DNA of 9,254 nucleotides from JBAWAP01 sp049589355 (GTDB taxonomy: Bacteria > Chloroflexota > Anaerolineae > VGOG01). The notes under the pieces were generated by a model. It searched no databases and was not told where the DNA came from. It was given only the letters and a program-made list of their open reading frames with translations. The stretch covers positions 1 through 9,254 of the forward strand of contig JBAWAP010000393.1 in the NCBI GenBank assembly GCA_049589355.1. Reading direction: 5' to 3'. The translations under genes and the position numbers were made by a program. Shown here one piece after another: positions 6,066 through 9,254 of this stretch; positions within the stretch are counted from its first letter, which is position 1; each line of letters opens with the position of its first letter.

Positions 6066-7943
6066 GTGAAAATTCGTGGCAAATTCGAACTTTGGACTTT
6101 GAACTTTGGGCTTTGGATCATCCTCCTGGTGGCGCTTTTTCTGCGGGTCTATGGGCTGGGTGACATTCCCCCTGGCCTGCACTACGACGAGGCCGCCAAT
6201 GTTATCCTGGCCGCCGACATCGCCGAAGGCAAGTCCCACCCTATCTTCATCGAAGCCTACACTGGCAAGGAAGTGCTCTTCTTCTACCTGGCTGGCGCCT
6301 TCATGCGCCTCCTCGGTGCTTCTGTCTTCTCCCTGCGCTTCACTTCAGCCCTGATCGCTGTGCTCACGGTGCTCATCACCTACCAACTCGCCAGAGAGAT
6401 GTTCGCTCATCAGGGAGCCAAAAACTCCCGCTGGCTGGCCCTCTTCAGCGCGGCCCTGCTGGCTACCTCGTACTGGCACGTCACTCTAAGTAGGTATGGC
6501 TTCAGAGCTATCAGCCAACCCCTTCTGCAAGCCTTGACCCTGTGGTGCCTGTGGCGAGGGTTGCGAAAAGGGAGTGCTGGGTGGCTGGTTCTGAGCGGTT
6601 TGTTCTGTGGGGCGACAGCTTACACCTACCTGGCCAGCAGGGTTTTCCCCGCGATTCTGCCGCTCGTTTTCTTAGGGCTGCTCGTTTTTGAGAGAAGCAA
6701 TCTCAAACAGCGGCTCTTCCAAATCGTTGTTTTCGCTGTTCCTGCCGTAGCTGTCTTCGCCCCGCTAGGCTTCTACTTCCTGACCCATCCCCAAGCCTTC
6801 TCCGTCCGCATCAGCCAGGTGTCGCTGTTCAATCCCCAATTGAATCAGGGAGACGTGCTGGGCACCTTCTGGCGTGCGGCCCGTCTGGCCTTCGGCATGA
6901 TCAGCTTGCACGGTGAGCCTCTTTGGCGCTTCAACATACCGGGCAAGCCCGTCTTCAGTTGGCCACTGTCGCTTTTCCTCCTGCTTGGTGTGGCGCTTAG
7001 CCTGGTCAAACTCGTGCGCAGCCAAAATGCATTGGACCGAACATTCCACTTTCTCCTGCTCGTCTGGCTGCCCGTAATGTTCCTCCCCAGCATCCTGGCC
7101 GTAAAAGAAGTGCCCAGCGCCCTGCGTTCCGTTGGCCTCATTCCTTTGCTTTTCCTCTGGCCCGCTCAAGGCTTGTGGCTGGCTACTCGCTGGTTGGCGG
7201 GGCTCATCCCACGCACTGTCTCCAAGGCTGCCCTATCTGTCGCCGCTCTGATCCTCGTGCTCGGCCTCAGTACCCTTGTTACTTTCCGGGACTATTTTGT
7301 GTTTTGGGCCAAAGCCGCGCCGGTCTACTACGACAACGACGGCGACCTGGTTGACGCAGCCAGATACCTCAACCAACTGGACACCGCTGATAAAGAGATA
7401 TTCGTCTCATCCATCCACTATCGTCACCCCACCATGGCCTTTCTGGTCCACTCGTACGATAGGATCAAGTGGCTGGTGGGCCAGCAAACCGTCGTCTTCC
7501 CTGAAGGGATAGACAAGAGCGCCCTCTACGTTTTCCCCCACTCGGCCAGGCCCGACGAAACTTTGCTGGAGCAATTCTTCTCACCAAGTGCTCTGATCGA
7601 AGAACCCCTGGGACCTGACGGCGAGCCTGCCTTCACAGCCTATCTATTTGAACCCGAGCAACTGCCCGAAATCTCCTCTCAAGAGCCCATGTCAGTCAAC
7701 CTCGGCAACACCTTAGAGTTCCTGGGCTATGACGTTTCACGTTTGGCGTTTGACTTTTATTGGTGCGTCCTGCAACCAGCCGACAGAGACGACTATAGCA
7801 TGTTCGTCCATCTGGTGGATCAGTGGGGTTTCCGGTGGGGGGAAGAGGGTTTCTTTGATTACCCTTCCGCCCAGTGGAGCCCAGGCGACGTCATCGTCAA
7901 CAGGAAAGAAATTGACGTAGAGCCCGGGGCACCGCCAGGATAA
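6066..7943 (+). CDS. GT39/ArnT-like membrane glycosyltransferase, N-terminal part (interrupted by TAA)
   Basis: These 625 residues form the membrane part of a GT-C glycosyltransferase of the PMT/ArnT type, which uses a polyprenyl-phosphate sugar on the outer face of the membrane. The first helix (about 16-31) is followed by GLGDIPPGLHYDEAAN. Asp41-Glu42 correspond to the catalytic acidic pair of the first external loop. More hydrophobic helices run to about residue 415, then an external soluble region. GTG 6066 is the only standard start after an upstream in-frame stop (6036), but no real Shine-Dalgarno precedes it. Residues 8-17 are encoded by a heptamer array. From residue 542 the first of three beta-sandwich repeats begins and is cut by TAA at 7941-7943; the same frame continues to 8966. 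Acceptor and sugar cannot be inferred. Confidence 0.8.
   Translation: MKIRGKFELWTLNFGLWIILLVALFLRVYGLGDIPPGLHYDEAANVILAADIAEGKSHPIFIEAYTGKEVLFFYLAGAFMRLLGASVFSLRFTSALIAVLTVLITYQLAREMFAHQGAKNSRWLALFSAALLATSYWHVTLSRYGFRAISQPLLQALTLWCLWRGLRKGSAGWLVLSGLFCGATAYTYLASRVFPAILPLVFLGLLVFERSNLKQRLFQIVVFAVPAVAVFAPLGFYFLTHPQAFSVRISQVSLFNPQLNQGDVLGTFWRAARLAFGMISLHGEPLWRFNIPGKPVFSWPLSLFLLLGVALSLVKLVRSQNALDRTFHFLLLVWLPVMFLPSILAVKEVPSALRSVGLIPLLFLWPAQGLWLATRWLAGLIPRTVSKAALSVAALILVLGLSTLVTFRDYFVFWAKAAPVYYDNDGDLVDAARYLNQLDTADKEIFVSSIHYRHPTMAFLVHSYDRIKWLVGQQTVVFPEGIDKSALYVFPHSARPDETLLEQFFSPSALIEEPLGPDGEPAFTAYLFEPEQLPEISSQEPMSVNLGNTLEFLGYDVSRLAFDFYWCVLQPADRDDYSMFVHLVDQWGFRWGEEGFFDYPSAQWSPGDVIVNRKEIDVEPGAPPG
6087..6114. 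repeat. Four-unit heptamer array in the first codons of the glycosyltransferase
   Basis: GAACTTT (6087-6093 and 6101-6107), GGACTTT (6094-6100) and GGGCTTT (6108-6114) are four head-to-tail heptamers of consensus GRRCTTT. On the other strand they read as words such as TCCAAAG and CCCAAAG, close to those inside the delta subunit gene. They encode glycosyltransferase residues 8 to about 17, just before the first membrane helix. Confidence 0.75.
7731..7758. repeat. Four-unit heptamer array inside the first beta-sandwich repeat
   Basis: GACGTTT (7731-7737), CACGTTT (7738-7744), GGCGTTT (7745-7751) and GACTTTT (7752-7758) follow one another. On the opposite strand the words are GTCAAAC, GCCAAAC and GTGAAAC. 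The array sits where the sister repeats encode the segment with the PGE turn and a beta strand. This repeat is about eight residues shorter there. Confidence 0.7.
7941..7943 (+). other. In-frame TAA splitting the glycosyltransferase (probable CAA-to-TAA change)
   Basis: The codons before and after are Ala-Pro-Pro-Gly, TAA, Tyr-Gln-Phe-Leu-Val-Gly-Val-Tyr. The matching place in the third repeat reads Ala-Pro-Pro-Gly-Gln-Tyr-Val-Ile-Glu-Val-Gly-Met-Tyr, with CAA for Gln (near 8845). One C-to-T change therefore explains the stop. The frame stays open on both sides and the sandwich-domain similarity continues straight through. No other gene in the window ends in TAA (four end in TAG, three in TGA, counting the downstream end of this gene). 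Confidence 0.85.
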
Positions 7944-7955
7944 TACCAGTTCCTG

Positions 7956-8966
7956 GTGGGCGTTTATTCCGCCTCCCTGGATAGCCGCCTGCCCAGGTTG
8001 GACGAAGAGGGCAAGGTCGCCGGCACCACCATCGCCCTGGGCCCCGTGATCGTGAGTAAGCCCCAAGAGCCACCAGCGGTTGAATCGCTGGCCATCCAGA
8101 ATCCACGGAAAGAGGACCTGGGCGGCAAAATCGCCTTCCTAGGCTACGACAGGGATCGTGACGCGGCCCGGCCCGGGGAGGGCGTCTACCTGGCTCTCTA
8201 TTGGCAAGCTCAGCAGGACTTGCAGGAAGATTACAACGTGGTCATCGGGTTGCGCGGAGGGCACGGCGACCCCGTTCGCTACGCTCAGGGCATGGTTTGG
8301 CCCCTGTGGGCCGACCGCCCGGTGCACGGCACCTACCCCACCACCGACTGGACAGCAGGCGAGGTTGTCAAAGATCGGTATGGCTTGAACATTGGCCAGG
8401 ATGTGCCCGCTGGTGACTATGAGTTGGAGCTGATGCTGCTCAATCGTGTCACTCAAGAGCCGCTGGTCGCTAGTAACGGCCTCCCCACCATTTCCTTGGG
8501 ACATTTGAAGGTTGAAGCTTGGGAGCGCCAGTTCACTGTCCCTGCCATCCAGCACCCCCTCGAAGTGAACCTGGGGAACGAAGTTGAGCTTTTAGGCTAC
8601 GACTTAGATCGCATCTCAACGAAGCCTGGCGAGAGCCTGCACCTGACCCTCTACTGGCGGGCTTTGGAGACCATGGACGCCAGCTACACTGTCTTCACTC
8701 ACCTCCTCGCCGGGGAAAGCCATATCTGGGGCCAGAAGGATAACGTCCCTCAGGCTGGCGCTTACCCCACCACCCTCTGGGTCGAAGGGGAGGTAGTAGC
8801 TGACGAGTACAAGATCGTCGTCAAGCCCGACGCTCCACCGGGCCAATACGTCATCGAGGTCGGGATGTACCTTCCCCAGTCGGGCCAGCGCCTGCCGGTG
8901 TTGGACGAGTCGGGGCAAGTCGAGGGTGATAGGATTCTGCTGGAGACGGTAGAGATTCGGTACTGA
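7956..8966 (+). pseudogene. Separated C-terminal part of the glycosyltransferase (beta-sandwich repeats)
   Basis: This open frame continues the glycosyltransferase frame after the TAA at 7941. Its first in-frame GTG (7956) has no Shine-Dalgarno at a useful distance, so independent translation is doubtful. The 336 codons encode the end of beta-sandwich repeat 1 and two full repeats of about 130-140 residues (from about 8125 and from about 8563). Each has the pattern FLGYD/LLGYD, then PGE, then LYW, a Tyr-containing strand, PTTxWxxGEVV, an AGDY or PGQY strand, and a closing strand. The domain is predicted to be soluble and outside the membrane. It has no signal peptide or membrane segment of its own, as expected for a detached tail of the upstream protein. 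If the TAA is an assembly error or is read through, the whole protein would have 966 residues. Ends in TGA. Confidence 0.75.
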
Positions 8967-8986
8967 AAGCATTTGGGAGATGTCTT

Positions 8987-9254
8987 GTGCGTCAGCATAG
9001 CTGGTGGTTTTGGATTGTGGTTATAATCGCGACTGCGGTGGTCTTCTTTGTCGGAAGCCTGGTCGTGCTTCGCCTGCCGACAGAGTGGCAACTGTGGGCT
9101 TCTGGAGCTTATCTGGCATTTCTTGCAATTAGTGCGGCTTTGTCGTTTTGGGCTGATGTGGGCGGGATTCGGAGCTCACTCCGCGGTGAAGAGGTAACAA
9201 GAGAGCTAGTCGCAGAACAGAAGAAGATACGTACAGCGGTGGAAGCTCTGCCGA
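8987..9254 (+). CDS. Small membrane protein, 3' end beyond the window
   Basis: A frame opens at GTG 8987 with GGGAGA (8975-8980) 6 nt upstream and stays open to the window edge (89 codons). It starts MRQHSWWFWIVV. Two hydrophobic segments are predicted, about 6-28 and about 36-55, joined by a short RLPTEW loop. A charged, probably cytoplasmic helix with LRGEEVTRELVAEQKKI follows. I do not recognise the family, and the two-TM plus helical tail plan is not diagnostic. It begins 20 bp after the glycosyltransferase stop, so it may share that transcript. Confidence 0.6.
   Translation, partial: MRQHSWWFWIVVIIATAVVFFVGSLVVLRLPTEWQLWASGAYLAFLAISAALSFWADVGGIRSSLRGEEVTRELVAEQKKIRTAVEALP

Noticed and set aside
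7941..7943. TAA recoded as glutamine genome-wide
   Set aside because: The absence of TAA at the other seven gene ends in the window is a very small sample, and no suppressor tRNA is present. A point mutation or read error is simpler.
8504..8524. Possible further heptamer array (TTTGAAG, GTTGAAG, CTTGGGA)
   Set aside because: Only two of three units are similar, and the encoded residues fit the normal end of a beta-sandwich repeat. Chance or ordinary coding sequence is as likely.

Overview
The window comes from a moderately GC-rich bacterium. A Chloroflexota (Anaerolineae-like) origin is my best guess, but it is an inference. It rests on a GT-C glycosyltransferase with C-terminal tandem beta-sandwich repeats, a sodium-pump decarboxylase operon, and many short degenerate tandem repeats between genes. 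No phylogenetic marker in the window fixes the taxonomy.

Layout. 1-126: a tRNA-Pro(CGG) on the minus strand with a good sigma70-type promoter behind it and a heptamer array past its 3' end. 165-300: a small structured element, like a MITE, bounded by an exact 10-bp direct repeat and carrying 15-bp perfect inverted repeats. It lies between the tRNA promoter and an EamA-family transporter gene (303-1166), and one copy of the direct repeat carries that gene's ribosome binding site. 1190-2408: a promoter and an acyl-CoA dehydrogenase gene. 2517-5989: four tightly packed genes in the order carboxyltransferase (alpha), small membrane anchor (delta), biotin carrier (gamma), Na+-translocating membrane subunit (beta). 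Together these are a biotin-dependent, sodium-pumping acyl-CoA decarboxylase, most likely methylmalonyl-CoA decarboxylase (mmdADCB). 6066-8966: a large GT39/ArnT-like membrane glycosyltransferase with three C-terminal beta-sandwich repeats, split by one in-frame TAA. 8987-9254: the start of a two-TM membrane protein that runs off the window.

How the genes work together. The alpha subunit would move the carboxyl group of methylmalonyl-CoA to biotin on the gamma subunit. The beta subunit would decarboxylate carboxybiotin and export Na+, with delta holding the complex together. The acyl-CoA dehydrogenase just upstream suggests coupling to acyl-CoA oxidation. The transporter and glycosyltransferase look unrelated to this.

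The most unusual signal is a set of seven short degenerate tandem arrays, mostly of period 7 (one of period 8), at 11-47, 2421-2492, 4068-4096, 4291-4353, 5977-6046, 6087-6114 and 7731-7758. The words differ from array to array. Most can still be phased on a common NNCAAAN-like heptamer on one strand or the other. Several lie inside genes: one in the delta subunit, one giving the beta subunit its last codons and stop, and two in the glycosyltransferase.
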